DNA of 64,000 bases from Chitinophaga rhizosphaerae. GTDB taxonomy: Bacteria > Bacteroidota > Bacteroidia > Chitinophagales > Chitinophagaceae. Under the pieces are notes generated by a model. That model did no database searches. It had not been told where the DNA came from and saw nothing but the letters and a program-made list of their open reading frames with translations. The stretch lies in the NCBI RefSeq assembly GCF_003958645.1, contig NZ_RXLO01000006.1, forward strand, positions 1-64,000, read 5' to 3'. Below, piece after piece: positions 49,701 through 58,900 of the stretch (positions are counted from its first letter, which is position 1; every line of letters begins with the position of its first letter). Position numbers and translations under genes: made by a program.

Positions 49701-50494
49701 CCGGAAGTACACATACCTTCCTTGGAAGGCCACCCGAAATTGCGGCCGCCGGTGGTGGCGTCGTTGATTTCTTCCCAGGTGGCTTCGCCCACGTCGTTCA
49801 CGTAGATTTTACCGCTGACGGGGTCTGTGGCGATGGTGAAGGGGTTCCTGAGGCCGTAGGCCCATACCCTGCTGCGCTGGGCGCCGCCGGTGAAGGGGTT
49901 GCCGGACGGCACCGAGCCGTCGGTGTTGATGCGGAGCACCTTGCCGTGGTAACTGTCCAGGTTCGAAGAATTGGCGCCTACCTTGTTATCGCCCGTGGCG
50001 ATGAGGAGCTTGCCGGTGTTGTCGAACGCCAGGCCGCCGCCGTTGTGGTATATGGCGCTGAGGGTGGGCATGTCGAGCAAAGCCAGTTCCGACTGCGCCA
50101 GTTCGCCGTTCATGGTGAAGCGGCTCACGCGGTTGTGGGGGCCTGAAGACGAAGTGTAATACAGGTAAATGTAGTTATTGGTGGAAAAGGCGGGGTCCAC
50201 CGCGATGCCGATCAATCCCCTTTCCCCGCTGGTGTTCACCGATAGGGAAACGGCGGGGGTGGACAGGAGGCTGCCGTTCTTGAACACCCGCAATTGCCCG
50301 TTTTGCTGGCAAATGAGGATGCGGCCATCGGGCAGGAAGGCGAAGGAGGTGGGGCCTGTTAATCCGCCCGTTACGCTTACCCGCGAAAAGTTAGCAGGTA
50401 AGGTTTGTGCATACGATTGCATTAGAAATGAAAGGAACAGCGCGATGAGGGCGATGCCGGATCGCCGGCATCCGTTGAGGACAGTTTTCGTCAT
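46778..50494 (-). CDS. Secreted PQQ-type sugar dehydrogenase with Ig, DNRLRE, F5/8C and T9SS domains
   Basis: A 1,238-residue modular protein. Signal peptide ~1-30; glucose/sorbosone dehydrogenase six-blade propeller ~31-375 (LPDGRILICQQNG, GERGLIGIAVDP, GNPPNGQGCAINGG); Ig-like domain ~380-465; a PKD-like section ~470-575; DNRLRE (CBM96-like) module ~655-810 (HDAYVRDGTNAGTTYGTTD); F5/8C module ~815-970; second DNRLRE ~975-1130 (HDAYVRNGTNAAVTHGTTD); T9SS tail from ~1155 (ASFPNPFGNALTV). It is exported and probably held on or released from the cell. Substrate sugar unknown; PQQ use is inferred. A LacI-type operator upstream matches that of the PL6 lyase. Confidence 0.88.
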   Translation of the reverse strand: MTKTVLNGCRRSGIALIALFLSFLMQSYAQTLPANFSRVSVTGGLTGPTSFAFLPDGRILICQQNGQLRVFKNGSLLSTPAVSLSVNTSGERGLIGIAVDPAFSTNNYIYLYYTSSSGPHNRVSRFTMNGELAQSELALLDMPTLSAIYHNGGGLAFDNTGKLLIATGDNKVGANSSNLDSYHGKVLRINTDGSVPSGNPFTGGAQRSRVWAYGLRNPFTIATDPVSGKIYVNDVGEATWEEINDATTGGRNFGWPSKEGMCTSGCTGLTNPIYVYATNRSGNPPNGQGCAINGGTFLAATNTNWPATYHGKYFFLDYCGSWIDYINPASPGTRNGFASALSDELTTMKQGTDGNLYFLRRANNTLYKIIYTGSAAPVITTQPQSISVPQGGSATFTVSANGTPAPTFQWRKGTTNIAGATSAAYTINNVQPANAGSYNVVVTNSAGSVTSANATLTVTAPNTAPVATIAGPANGSVFRGGDVINYSGTGSDAEDGTLPASAFVWWVDFHHANHHHPGPALTPGAASGSFPISTQGHTETDIWYRLYLEVTDSQGGKDTTFVEIFPVTSDVSLQSVPAGLTITLNDIPYTTPHVQNSLSGMLRPMAAVSPQVLNGTTYVFDYWEHGGSRVQNIMVGDNPVTYTAVFKTAPAPVNLLPVHDAYVRDGTNAGTTYGTTDSTLLITKVAPAGQLNNARESYLQFDLSSITDPLASVVLKVYGKLDLTTVPSVGVGAYSVANTTWTENTLTWNNKPATGANPLASVTVTNTAFAYYDFDVTAYVQAEKAAGRNKVSFALKSQTAHDPRLFWNASEFGSNPPVLSVIAGDGGTEPPCEPVTASGDDGNVPANVLDNDLATRWSASGDGQWIAFCLGDTLNVTAVQIAFYNGNVRSSHFDIQASNNGSSWNTVAAGLSSSGASLALETFSIPATQAKYIRIVGHGNSVNLWNSYTEVKFTTGGGGGTVETALTAIHDAYVRNGTNAAVTHGTTDPNALIVKLNSSPTAGNDRITYLTFNTAGITGTVSDVKIRLFGGLTDNRSANIPLTANSVATTAWTESTITWNNKPAAGTAALATVTVTDAVPRFYNWDVTSYVNAERAAGRNTVSFAIKATSVSTPILTFRSDEAGGNVPQLILTHTQSLAPQAIAMAKLPEPAKEGELLASFPNPFGNALTVTYMLKHEGRVQLALFDVQGRQVALLADAVQPAGQHRATFGVAKHPSGMYILQLRHGNKAVHQKLVKK

Positions 50495-50687
50495 AAGGGA
50501 TCGGGTTTATAATTGTTAACAAATAGCGGATAGTGGATGCAATGCTCTTTTGCAGGGGATTTACGGCTAACGGCTCATAACGGGAAACGGTAATTCCGGG
50601 CAAGGGTTGTTTCAATTCAGCATATAGTCAGGTTCGCAAAAACTTGATCGTCCCCTTTACAACAGGATCAACTTTCTAGCTAAATTT

Positions 50688-50703
50688 ATGCAATCGTTTG
50701 CAT
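50688..50703. promoter_or_regulatory. LacI-family type operator upstream of the sugar dehydrogenase
   Basis: ATGCAATCGTTTGCAT, identical to the site at 7342-7357. It lies about 195 bases before the start codon of the minus-strand dehydrogenase gene, close to the 180 bases at the other locus. Confidence 0.65.
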
Positions 50704-50760
50704 ATAATCGAATACTATTTTAACATAATCCGGTATCATCTTGCGCATCGTAGAATTGCG

Positions 50761-50787
50761 AAAGGCCCCCCTTCGCGGGAGGCCTTT
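50761..50787. terminator. Possible terminator of the SusCD locus
   Basis: AAAGGCCCCCC (50761-50771) and GGGAGGCCTTT (50777-50787) pair with one mismatch around a short loop. The following T-tracts are weak on both strands. Confidence 0.5.
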
Positions 50788-50814
50788 GCATAATGGTTGG
50801 TGATTGATCAGCTG

Positions 50815-52179
50815 TTATTTCTTCAATTCGCTTTCCAGCAGCAATTTCAGCTCCTTGTTGGATGGCCGGGGCGCATCTGTGGTAACGATATTCCCCTGCT
50901 TGTCGAACACCATGAACCGCGGAATACCCTTGATGTCGTAGAATTTGGCGATATCGCTCCATCCGCTGGCGAACAGTTGCACGCCGCCCAGCTGCTGGCT
51001 GGCAACGAAATCCTTCCATTTCTGGTGATCTTTCTGCTCGTCTACAGACACGCTGAGGAACAGCACGTCTTTCCCGTGCATTTCTTTCTCCAGCGCCTTG
51101 AGGTGGGGAATTTCCCCCTTGCAGGGACCGCACCAGGTGGCCCACACATCTACCAGCACCACTTTCCCCTTGAAATCGCTCAACGAGGTCTTTTTACCGT
51201 TCAGGTCTGGATACGTGAAATCCACCGCCTTGGCGCCCGCAACAGCCGCTTTCTTCGCCAGTGCCGTCTTGATGCCGCCGGCGCGCCGCTGCTGGTCGGC
51301 CGTAAGGATATATTTGCCGTATTCGTTGACCAGGTCGTTGTAGCCGATGAACGTCTTGAGGCCGCTCGCCTGCTGGATCACGACTTCCCCTTTCAACGTA
51401 TCGTTTTCGATACCTTTCAGCCGGGCGCCGATGCTGTAATCGCCCGGGCCTTCGGAAGACACGCGGGCCGGCAATCCCTGCAACGTACGCATCATACGGA
51501 TGCCGTTGGGATATCGCAGCAAACGGGTATCCTGCGTAAAATGCGCAACGTCCAGGTTGGTAAGGATGGCAGGGTAATCGCCCGGCTTGGGGTGCGCGGT
51601 GCGCGGCGTGCTCAGCAACTCGAAAGCATATCCCAGCAGGTCGATCTCCCGGAACTTGGCGAATTCACCATCGAACCGCTTGTTGCCCGACGGAGCGAAC
51701 CGTGCCTGCTTCGCCTGTTTAGCGATTGCTTCCAGCATGGGGAAAAAATCAACGTAAGTGCTTTGGCCCATCATGAAATAAACCCCTTTCCTTTCCAGCG
51801 GCACGATCATATTATGCCATTTCTCCATCGCCACGTTCTCGGGAGAATTCTTGCCGGTCAGCACATACGAAGTATCCGTGATCTTTACGTTCAACTGGTC
51901 GTTCCGCTTGAAGTAGAACGTGTATTTGTCGGTCGGCGTCTGCTGGCTGCCGGTCCCTATCGCGTAGAACCCTTCCTGTTCCGGGCGGAAATAAAACCCG
52001 AAAGACGAATCCGCACCCGGTTTGGCCGTCGCGATCTCTTCCATCCTGCCGTGCTCAACGCGGAACAGGCGAACGTATCCGTCGTTGCGGCGCATCCATT
52101 CACCCGAAACGGTCACCTGCGCCTGCAGAAACGCAGGCGTAGCCGCCAGGGCAACCAGGCCTAAAATCAGTTTTTTCAT
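50815..52179 (-). CDS. TlpA-like thioredoxin family protein
   Basis: A 454-residue exported protein with a signal peptide (GLVALAATPAFLQA). The N-terminal ~300 residues are a DUF4369-like beta domain and a helical linker; the C-terminal ~130 residues are a thioredoxin fold with the redox motif WATWCGPCKGE (Cys350, Cys353) and cis-Pro in KGIPRFMVF. TlpA/ResA-like proteins reduce or oxidise disulfides in the periplasm. It is the last gene of the SusC/SusD unit, a placement common in Bacteroidota where such proteins ride with nutrient-uptake operons; their exact substrate is unknown. Confidence 0.87.
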   Translation of the reverse strand: MKKLILGLVALAATPAFLQAQVTVSGEWMRRNDGYVRLFRVEHGRMEEIATAKPGADSSFGFYFRPEQEGFYAIGTGSQQTPTDKYTFYFKRNDQLNVKITDTSYVLTGKNSPENVAMEKWHNMIVPLERKGVYFMMGQSTYVDFFPMLEAIAKQAKQARFAPSGNKRFDGEFAKFREIDLLGYAFELLSTPRTAHPKPGDYPAILTNLDVAHFTQDTRLLRYPNGIRMMRTLQGLPARVSSEGPGDYSIGARLKGIENDTLKGEVVIQQASGLKTFIGYNDLVNEYGKYILTADQQRRAGGIKTALAKKAAVAGAKAVDFTYPDLNGKKTSLSDFKGKVVLVDVWATWCGPCKGEIPHLKALEKEMHGKDVLFLSVSVDEQKDHQKWKDFVASQQLGGVQLFASGWSDIAKFYDIKGIPRFMVFDKQGNIVTTDAPRPSNKELKLLLESELKK

Positions 52180-52199
52180 GCTTGTCTGTTTGTATGGAA

Positions 52200-53726
52200 T
52201 TAATAAGTGTTTGAATATGTGTAATTACTCACCGGCGGCGCCATGTAGATGACATCTCCCGCACTGCCCGCTCCTTCCATCACGAAATCGGGAGCAGTGG
52301 CCAGGTTGCCGGACGACTTCCGGAAAGCACGCACTTTATAACTGCCGCCGGCGGTAGTGCCCACCAGCACATAATTGAAAGAAAAAGGCTGTTCCGCCCC
52401 GCTTCCCGAATATTTCAGGTGGCGGATAAAAGTGATCTGCTCACCGTCCAGCGTGGATTGCAACTGTTCAACGCCGTTACTGAGGTTTCTCGACCAGATT
52501 TTATCGCCCACGGAGAAATAAAGGATGTTCTCGTCCGCGATCACACTGCCGAAACGCTCGGCCCGGTATATCTGCTCCGCCGCATCCAGCGTATCGTTCA
52601 CCAGTTTCAGCGAATAATTTTCGGGCTTGATGGTGGACAGGATTTTCAGGGAAGGATCGGTTTTGTCCCTGAACAGGGCAACTCCCGAAAACGGATTGGT
52701 GGATTTCAGCCCCATGTACAACAGTTCCTTGTTGTTGCGGTTGGCGGGCATTTCCGTCCCCTCCGCGTCTGTCACGTTCGACATCACCGAACCCGTTCCC
52801 GTGGCGGATACGAAAGAAGAACTGCGCTCGTCGAAGAAGAACGGGTTACCGAAAACATACGCCAGGAAGTACTTTGAAAGGTAATAAGGCGTGTTGACAT
52901 CGTCCCTGAGCTGCCTACCGCCGAAAAGCCCCACGTTGGCAGACATCCCGTACAGGCTGTGCAACTGGCCGTCGTTCACGAAGAAGTTCGACGAATTGGC
53001 TTCACAGATACTGCCGGGCTTCTTCACCGGAACCGTTTCGTAAAAAAGTCCGCCCAGGCCATGGATCTCCCGGAACGTATTGATGTTCACCACGCTGGCG
53101 TCTTTGTCTGTCAGCATGAACAACGCCCTGGTGTTGGACATGACGCCCGTTACGTTGGATTTGTAATTGGAATAGAAAGCGAAGAGCATGGACTTGCCGT
53201 CTATTTTTCTTTGGTTAACGAGGGAGAACACATTGTCGAGTTTCGAAGCCGGTTCTATGTTCTCCGGGGTGAGGAACAGGTCTACGTCGCTGCCGGTCCC
53301 GTCGTCTTTCAGGACGTACCATCCGCGCGTGAACCGGGTGGTGACGTTGATGCTGGAGGTGACGATCCTGCTTACCCCGGTGTGCTCGTTCTTTGCGCCG
53401 AATACCAGCACCCAGCCTTTGGCAGACTGCGTCACCAGGTAATCCAGCGCTTTTTCGCGGCCGATGGTGTCTACCTTCGGCGCCGAGCCCTGCACATTGG
53501 TTTCATAAATGCCCCACCAGTAAGAAAACCGGGCGCCAGGGTCGGTGGACGTCACTTCCGGGTTGATCGTAATTTTATCCTGGAGCGATACTTTATCGTA
53601 GGTACTGGCGATCCCCGATACGGTGATCTCCTCCCGTTTTTCGTAAATATAATTGCCCTTATCCTTGTAGCATGCGCTAAGCAACACGATGCAGCAGGCG
53701 GCGAGGCTGTGGTATTTCCAATTCAT
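52200..53726 (-). CDS. PKD-like family lipoprotein
   Basis: A 508-residue lipoprotein; the lipobox LLSAC places the lipidated cysteine at 19. The N-terminal ~100 residues match the PKD_2-like domain (KGNYIYEKREEITVSGIAS, then GARFSYWWGIYETN); the remainder is beta-rich, perhaps a propeller. Genes of this type typically sit after SusD and DUF4843 genes and are thought to be surface-exposed binding partners of the SusCD complex. It lies 20 bases before the TlpA-like gene and 17 after the DUF4843 gene. Confidence 0.85.
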   Translation of the reverse strand: MNWKYHSLAACCIVLLSACYKDKGNYIYEKREEITVSGIASTYDKVSLQDKITINPEVTSTDPGARFSYWWGIYETNVQGSAPKVDTIGREKALDYLVTQSAKGWVLVFGAKNEHTGVSRIVTSSINVTTRFTRGWYVLKDDGTGSDVDLFLTPENIEPASKLDNVFSLVNQRKIDGKSMLFAFYSNYKSNVTGVMSNTRALFMLTDKDASVVNINTFREIHGLGGLFYETVPVKKPGSICEANSSNFFVNDGQLHSLYGMSANVGLFGGRQLRDDVNTPYYLSKYFLAYVFGNPFFFDERSSSFVSATGTGSVMSNVTDAEGTEMPANRNNKELLYMGLKSTNPFSGVALFRDKTDPSLKILSTIKPENYSLKLVNDTLDAAEQIYRAERFGSVIADENILYFSVGDKIWSRNLSNGVEQLQSTLDGEQITFIRHLKYSGSGAEQPFSFNYVLVGTTAGGSYKVRAFRKSSGNLATAPDFVMEGAGSAGDVIYMAPPVSNYTYSNTY

Positions 53727-53743
53727 GATAGCTGGTTTAAAGA

Positions 53744-54523
53744 TTAAGGGAAAATGACGGGTTCACCCGATTCGTCTGTCAGCGGCTCCCCGGGATGCGC
53801 GTTATTGTAATCCGTGAGCAGCGTTTTCAGCTTCAGCCTCCAGAAGGAGATCATCGCATAGTCGGTGTTGACGAGGGCGAGGAATTCATCGTTCCATTTC
53901 TCCCCTGTTTTTTCGATCATAAACGCATGTTTGGTCATGCTGTATTTGCCCCAGTAGTATTGCGTGGCGGTGGCGTTCCACAAGCCGGGCTGGCTGAGCC
54001 TGTCCGAAAAATCGACCCTTCTCCAGAGCTTCGTCTTTTCCCCCGGCTGGAACGATTCGTTGGGTTTGACGGTGATCTGCAGTTTCACGGATTCGTCTTT
54101 GAGAGAGGCGTCGCGCAGTAGCACGATGGGCACGGAAGTATGTACCTCCCCCGCCCTGATCACGTAGGCATCTTTCAGCGACGGGTCGGAAAAGGGTTTG
54201 TAATGCACACCCGGCTCGGCGTTCGTTGCCTCTTCGAGCATGATCTGTTCGAGCGCGAACGGCCGGTCTTTATCGCTCACGCCGCCGATGGCGTAGATGT
54301 CGAAGAACACGGTGTCCTGGCTGGTGCCGGCGGGCTCGTAATAAAAAGTATACGGCTTCACGGTATCCGCGAGATCGAAGCTGGTCTGATAAATACGGTT
54401 GGGCGCAGGGCCGAACTGGATCCGCGCGATATCGTTGTAGAGATAATACTGGTCTTTTTTACATGCTGCCAGCAGCGTGGCGAACATGGCCATGGTGAAA
54501 ATCTGTTTCATGCGCATGTGCAT
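53744..54523 (-). CDS. DUF4843 family lipoprotein
   Basis: A 259-residue lipoprotein; the lipobox LLAAC places the cysteine at 21. The opening YYLYNDIARIQFGPAPN and FDIYAIGGVSDKDRPFALE are characteristic of DUF4843. Family members are found in SusCD operons and are presumed surface accessory proteins. It begins three bases after the SusD stop; internal ATGs at 54517 and 54511 are also plausible starts. Confidence 0.88.
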   Translation of the reverse strand: MHMRMKQIFTMAMFATLLAACKKDQYYLYNDIARIQFGPAPNRIYQTSFDLADTVKPYTFYYEPAGTSQDTVFFDIYAIGGVSDKDRPFALEQIMLEEATNAEPGVHYKPFSDPSLKDAYVIRAGEVHTSVPIVLLRDASLKDESVKLQITVKPNESFQPGEKTKLWRRVDFSDRLSQPGLWNATATQYYWGKYSMTKHAFMIEKTGEKWNDEFLALVNTDYAMISFWRLKLKTLLTDYNNAHPGEPLTDESGEPVIFP

Positions 54524-54526
54524 TGG

Positions 54527-55978
54527 TTATTGAACGAATTCGGTTAAGGGCAGGGGTACCAGGTAATTGACGGTGGCCGCAGACGGCACCCAGAGGAAGT
54601 TGGGCTTGGGGGCGTTGATCCTTTTGTAGGCGAAAAACGCCTGGCCTTCGCCAAACAGTTCCTTCCGGAATTCCTTCACCAGTTCGAGCTGTAATTGCAC
54701 AGGATCGGCCGGCAAGGTAGACGCCGTGATGTTCCTCGACGTGCGGAAAGCCTCCCAGTACTGTTGCCTTTCGCTTTCCGGTGCGGATTCCGCGGCGATG
54801 AGGTACATTTCGCTTATGCGGAAGAGCGGCACCTGGAACGTGGCGATCTCGTCGTTCGCATTGGGCATATACTTCCTGAGAATGTTGCAGCGGCTCCCGT
54901 TAGGCAGGGTAACCACCGTCCATAAGTTCGATTCCCGTATGTCCGTTCCCGTATTGCCGTACAGCTGGTTGGTGACCGTGGTGGCGGAGCTGCCCTTCTT
55001 GTACGTGCCGGAAAGGAACAAACTCTCGTATTTGGTGCTCAGCTGGAAATCGTAGAGCGCGAAAATATGCTCCATGGAAAGGTTCAGATTGCCGCCAGAC
55101 ATGTCGCTCAGCATGCCGAGGACGAACTTTGCGCCCCCGTCCGGATTCCTGGCCCCGATCACTTCCTTCGCAGCGGCAAACGCAGCGGCAGGGTCCTGGA
55201 ACCAGAGGCTGGCCCGCGCCTGCAACGCCTTTACGGCGTAGTAGTTCATACGCAGGAACCGGTAGGCATGATAGCTGTTTTCCGGCTGGAAAGGATTGCC
55301 CGAGCTGCCCGGCCGCGTAAGCTGCAACCGGGAAAAGTGGATGACGGGATCGATGTCCTTGAGCAGCGAAGCCGCTTCCGACAGGTCGTCCAACAACGCT
55401 GACTTATACTGTTCGTAGGGAACATGCGGGTTGGGATCGCGGGAAACTTTCTTCACGTAGGGCAAAACGTTGCCGCCGGTCACTGCTGAAGGCACAGGCC
55501 CAAAGAGGCGCAGCAGGTCGAAGTGGCAAAACGCGCGCAGCGCCAGGCACTCCCCCTTCATCAGGCGGTAGCCGTCTTCCGACGCGAACACGTCCTTACG
55601 CGCATCCACTTCGCCCAAAATGGCATTGATGCTCGCGATGATCCTGTATTCCTGGCCGTAAATGGAAGCCAGCGCCTGCTGAACGCCGTTGTCCGTGTAT
55701 TCGAACCGGCCCAGGCGCTGCTCGGTGGAATTGGCCGTTACGTCCCACGACGAAACCAGTCTTTCCATCGTCCCGTACGTCATATCGCCGCCGTATGCGT
55801 TCCCGGCCCGCATCTGGATGTATACTCCCGTCAGCGCATCCTGGAACCCGCTTTCCGTCGTAAAAAGCATATCGGCGGGCATCTGTGTTTTCGGCTGAAC
55901 GGTCAGCCATTTTTTGCACGAAGCCGTACATAGGGCGATCCCTATCAGCCCCGTTATGATATATCTCATCGGTGTCAT
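54527..55978 (-). CDS. susD: SusD/RagB family nutrient-binding lipoprotein
   Basis: About 483 residues from ATG 55978 (55969 also possible). A lipoprotein signal (ALCTASC) precedes KKWLTVQPKTQMPADMLFTTE, the SusD N-terminal signature (given as KKWLTVQPKTQMPADM and LFTTE). TPR-like helices run through the body (KGECLALRAFCHFDLLRLFG in two parts: GECLALRAF and CHFDLLRLFG), and the end FAYKRINAPKPN fits the family. It caps the SusC barrel on the cell surface and binds ligand. The ligand is undetermined. It lies 19 bases after susC. Confidence 0.92.
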   Translation of the reverse strand: MTPMRYIITGLIGIALCTASCKKWLTVQPKTQMPADMLFTTESGFQDALTGVYIQMRAGNAYGGDMTYGTMERLVSSWDVTANSTEQRLGRFEYTDNGVQQALASIYGQEYRIIASINAILGEVDARKDVFASEDGYRLMKGECLALRAFCHFDLLRLFGPVPSAVTGGNVLPYVKKVSRDPNPHVPYEQYKSALLDDLSEAASLLKDIDPVIHFSRLQLTRPGSSGNPFQPENSYHAYRFLRMNYYAVKALQARASLWFQDPAAAFAAAKEVIGARNPDGGAKFVLGMLSDMSGGNLNLSMEHIFALYDFQLSTKYESLFLSGTYKKGSSATTVTNQLYGNTGTDIRESNLWTVVTLPNGSRCNILRKYMPNANDEIATFQVPLFRISEMYLIAAESAPESERQQYWEAFRTSRNITASTLPADPVQLQLELVKEFRKELFGEGQAFFAYKRINAPKPNFLWVPSAATVNYLVPLPLTEFVQ

Positions 55979-55997
55979 GAAACACGAAATTTTCTGG

Positions 55998-58900
55998 TTA
56001 GAACATTGCATTTACGGTAAGCGACAACTGCCTGGAGAAAGGATAGTCTGTCCCCCTTTCGCGGCGGACCGTGGACAGGTAAAGCAGGTCGGCCATGTTG
56101 GCGGACAACGACAACGCTTCCATTTTCAGCTTTTTCGCGAACCTGCTTTTCACATCGTATTGCAGATTGGCGTTTTGCAGCAGCAGCGTTTTTTCATCCT
56201 GCACGAACCGCGAGGTCCGGAGCGTGGCGGCCGTTACGAGCAGGCCTTTGAAAGCCGCGTTGTCTCCCGGTTTCTGCCAGCGGTTGTCGTACACGCGCGA
56301 GTCCACATTGTAGCTGTAATCGGCGTTTTCGACCTTGTTGATAAGCGTATGGTTGTACACCTGGCCGCCGAACCTGTATCCGAAAGACAGGTTCATGGAA
56401 AGGTTTTTATACCTCACCAATGTGCTGAAGTTGCCGAAGTACGCCGGTTCGCTGATGCCGTTGGCGCGGAGGTCCTGCGCGTTCCAGGTATAGGTGGGCT
56501 CGCCGTTTTTGTCCATGTACAGTTCTTTACCCGTGCTGGGATCGATCCCGAGCGAGGGTACTACCCATATGGTATTGGAGGAATGGCCTTCCTTGTAAAT
56601 GACGGATGGCACCGAGTTCCGCGCTTCTTCACGGGACTTCTGCGCGGCTTTCAGCGCGTCGGAGATCATGAGGATCTTATTGACGTTGTGTACCAGCGCT
56701 CCGCTCACGCTCCAGGTAAATCCTTTGGAAATATTCCGTACGATGAACGCGGTCGCTTTCAGCTCGATCCCCCGGTTCTCCACTTTGCCGATATTCTCGA
56801 TATAGCTCGAAAAGCCGCTGGACGCAGGCAGGTCTACGGAAGAGATGAGCCCGTTGGTAGTTTCGATATAATAGTCGGCCACGAGGTTCAGCCTTCTGCC
56901 GAACAGGTCTGCATCCAGCCCGATGTTGTAATTCATCTTCTGCTGCCATCTCAGGTTTTCGTTGCCGAGGCCCATGAGGTAAGCGCCCGTCCAGCCGAAA
57001 TAGCGGTCGTTGGAATAATACCCGTAAGTAGACAGTGCCTGGTAGGCGTTGAAGTTCTGCGAGCCGGTTACGCCCAGTGAACCGCGGAGTTTCAGGCGGT
57101 TGATGTATTTCAGGTGGCGGAACATGGATTCCTTGTGGAGGTTCCAGCCTGCGCCTGCAGACCAGAACGGGGCGAAGCGGTTCAGCCGGCCGAATTGGGA
57201 GGCACCGTCGGAGCGGAGCGAAAGGTCGAGGAAATAGCGTTCGTCATAAGTATAGTTGACGCTGCCCGTGATGCCTACCGCCCGGGTAAGGCTTTCCCGC
57301 CCGCCGGGTTTCCCGTCTTTTTCGTACTGGAGCGCCATCGAAATGAAATCGAAGTTGGGATTGGTAAACCCTTCCGCCGTAAAACTATAGCCGGAAAGCT
57401 GCGCCTCGCGGATGTTATAGTCTACCCCTCCGAAAAACGCGTGTTTACCCAGCTGGCGCGTATAACTGAGGTTGGCGCTCGCATCGTAACGGAAACTTTT
57501 GGATACGCCGTAACGGTAGTTGCCCCGGCGCAGGATATCTGCCTGATTGGCGAAAGCCGTATGGTCTGCCGGCCGGAAATAGTCGGAGTCCGACATGATC
57601 TTCGTAAGCCCCAGCCTTCCGCGGAAAAGGAGGTCGGGCGTAATACGCCACTCCACGGAAAAGTTATTGGTGATATCGTTGGTATTGTTGGTCTGGAAAG
57701 TATTCAACGTAGCGTCGTACAGGGGGTTGGTGGGCAATGTGTTCCAGCGCCCGCTGTAAATGCTGGAGCCCGGGTTGCCCAGTTGCTTCCGCACGCGGCC
57801 TTTTTCGTCGTACGGCGACCAGTAAGGGTTCATCCGCACGTACGTGGAAAACGAGCCGTAGGGCGATTCCGAACTATTACCCAATCCGATCAGGAGGTTG
57901 TTGGTGAAGCGGATTTTTTTGTAGATGTAGCTGAGGTTGATGGTACCATTGAAAACCCTGCGCGCCGATTCCTTCATGACGCCCTGGATATCGTTGACCT
58001 GCGCGGAAATGGAATAGCGGAAGGCATTGTCGCCCCCTTCCAGCCGCACGTTGTGGCGCTGGCCGATCCCGGTGCGCACGGGTTTGGACAGCCAGTCCGT
58101 CTCCACGCCGCGGTTCACCTCGCTCATCAGGTAGTTGTAATATTGTTTGAGGGGAACGTCCGATTCGGCGCGGGCGTTGTTATACAGGCCCACCTTGTAT
58201 TCGAGGTCCAGCTTTTCGCGGGCGTTCAGCACGCTGTAAGCCGTGAGGTCGGGCATTTCGACGTTCAGGTCGCCGCGGTACGTCAAACGCAGTTTCCCCG
58301 GCTTGGGCGCCCTGGTATTGATCACGATCACGCCGTTGGCGCCGCGGGAACCGTAGATGGCCGTTGCGGACGCATCCTTCAGCATGGTGATCGACTCCAC
58401 TTCGTTCTGGTTGATGTCCAGCAGTTTTTGCAGCGAAGATTCGAACCCGTCGAGGATCACCAGCGGCGTGTTCATGCCCACCCTGGTCTCGTCTTGCAGT
58501 TCGTTCACATTCGGCAGGCTGGAATTGCCGCGGATCTGGATTTCGGGCAGCCGGTTGGGATTGGAGCCGAAGGTGTTGCTTTCCACGATGTTGAAAGACG
58601 GGTCGATGTTGCGCAGCGAAGTGATGAGGTTACGGTTGCCGAACGATGCGAGCTGCTCGGCGGTTACGGTAGTCACGGCGCCGGTAAAGCTCTCCTTCTT
58701 CCGGTTGAAGATCCCCGTGGTCACTACCACTTCGTTGATCTGCTGCGGGGTGCGCTCCAGCATCACATTCAATGCGCCGGCGGTTGTTGCCTTTACTTCT
58801 TTCGGGGAATAGCCCTGGCAGCTGATCACAAGTATCACCGGCAGCGTATTCACCCGCAACTGGAAAGTACCGTCTGGCGACGTTACCGCGCCAATGGTGG

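Larger units (their letters stand above)
50495..50814. other. 320-base regulatory gap upstream of the sugar dehydrogenase
   Basis: Contains the LacI-type operator (50688-50703) and a hairpin after the TlpA-like gene (50761-50787). No coding sequence or TAnnTTTG box facing the dehydrogenase was found. Confidence 0.6.
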
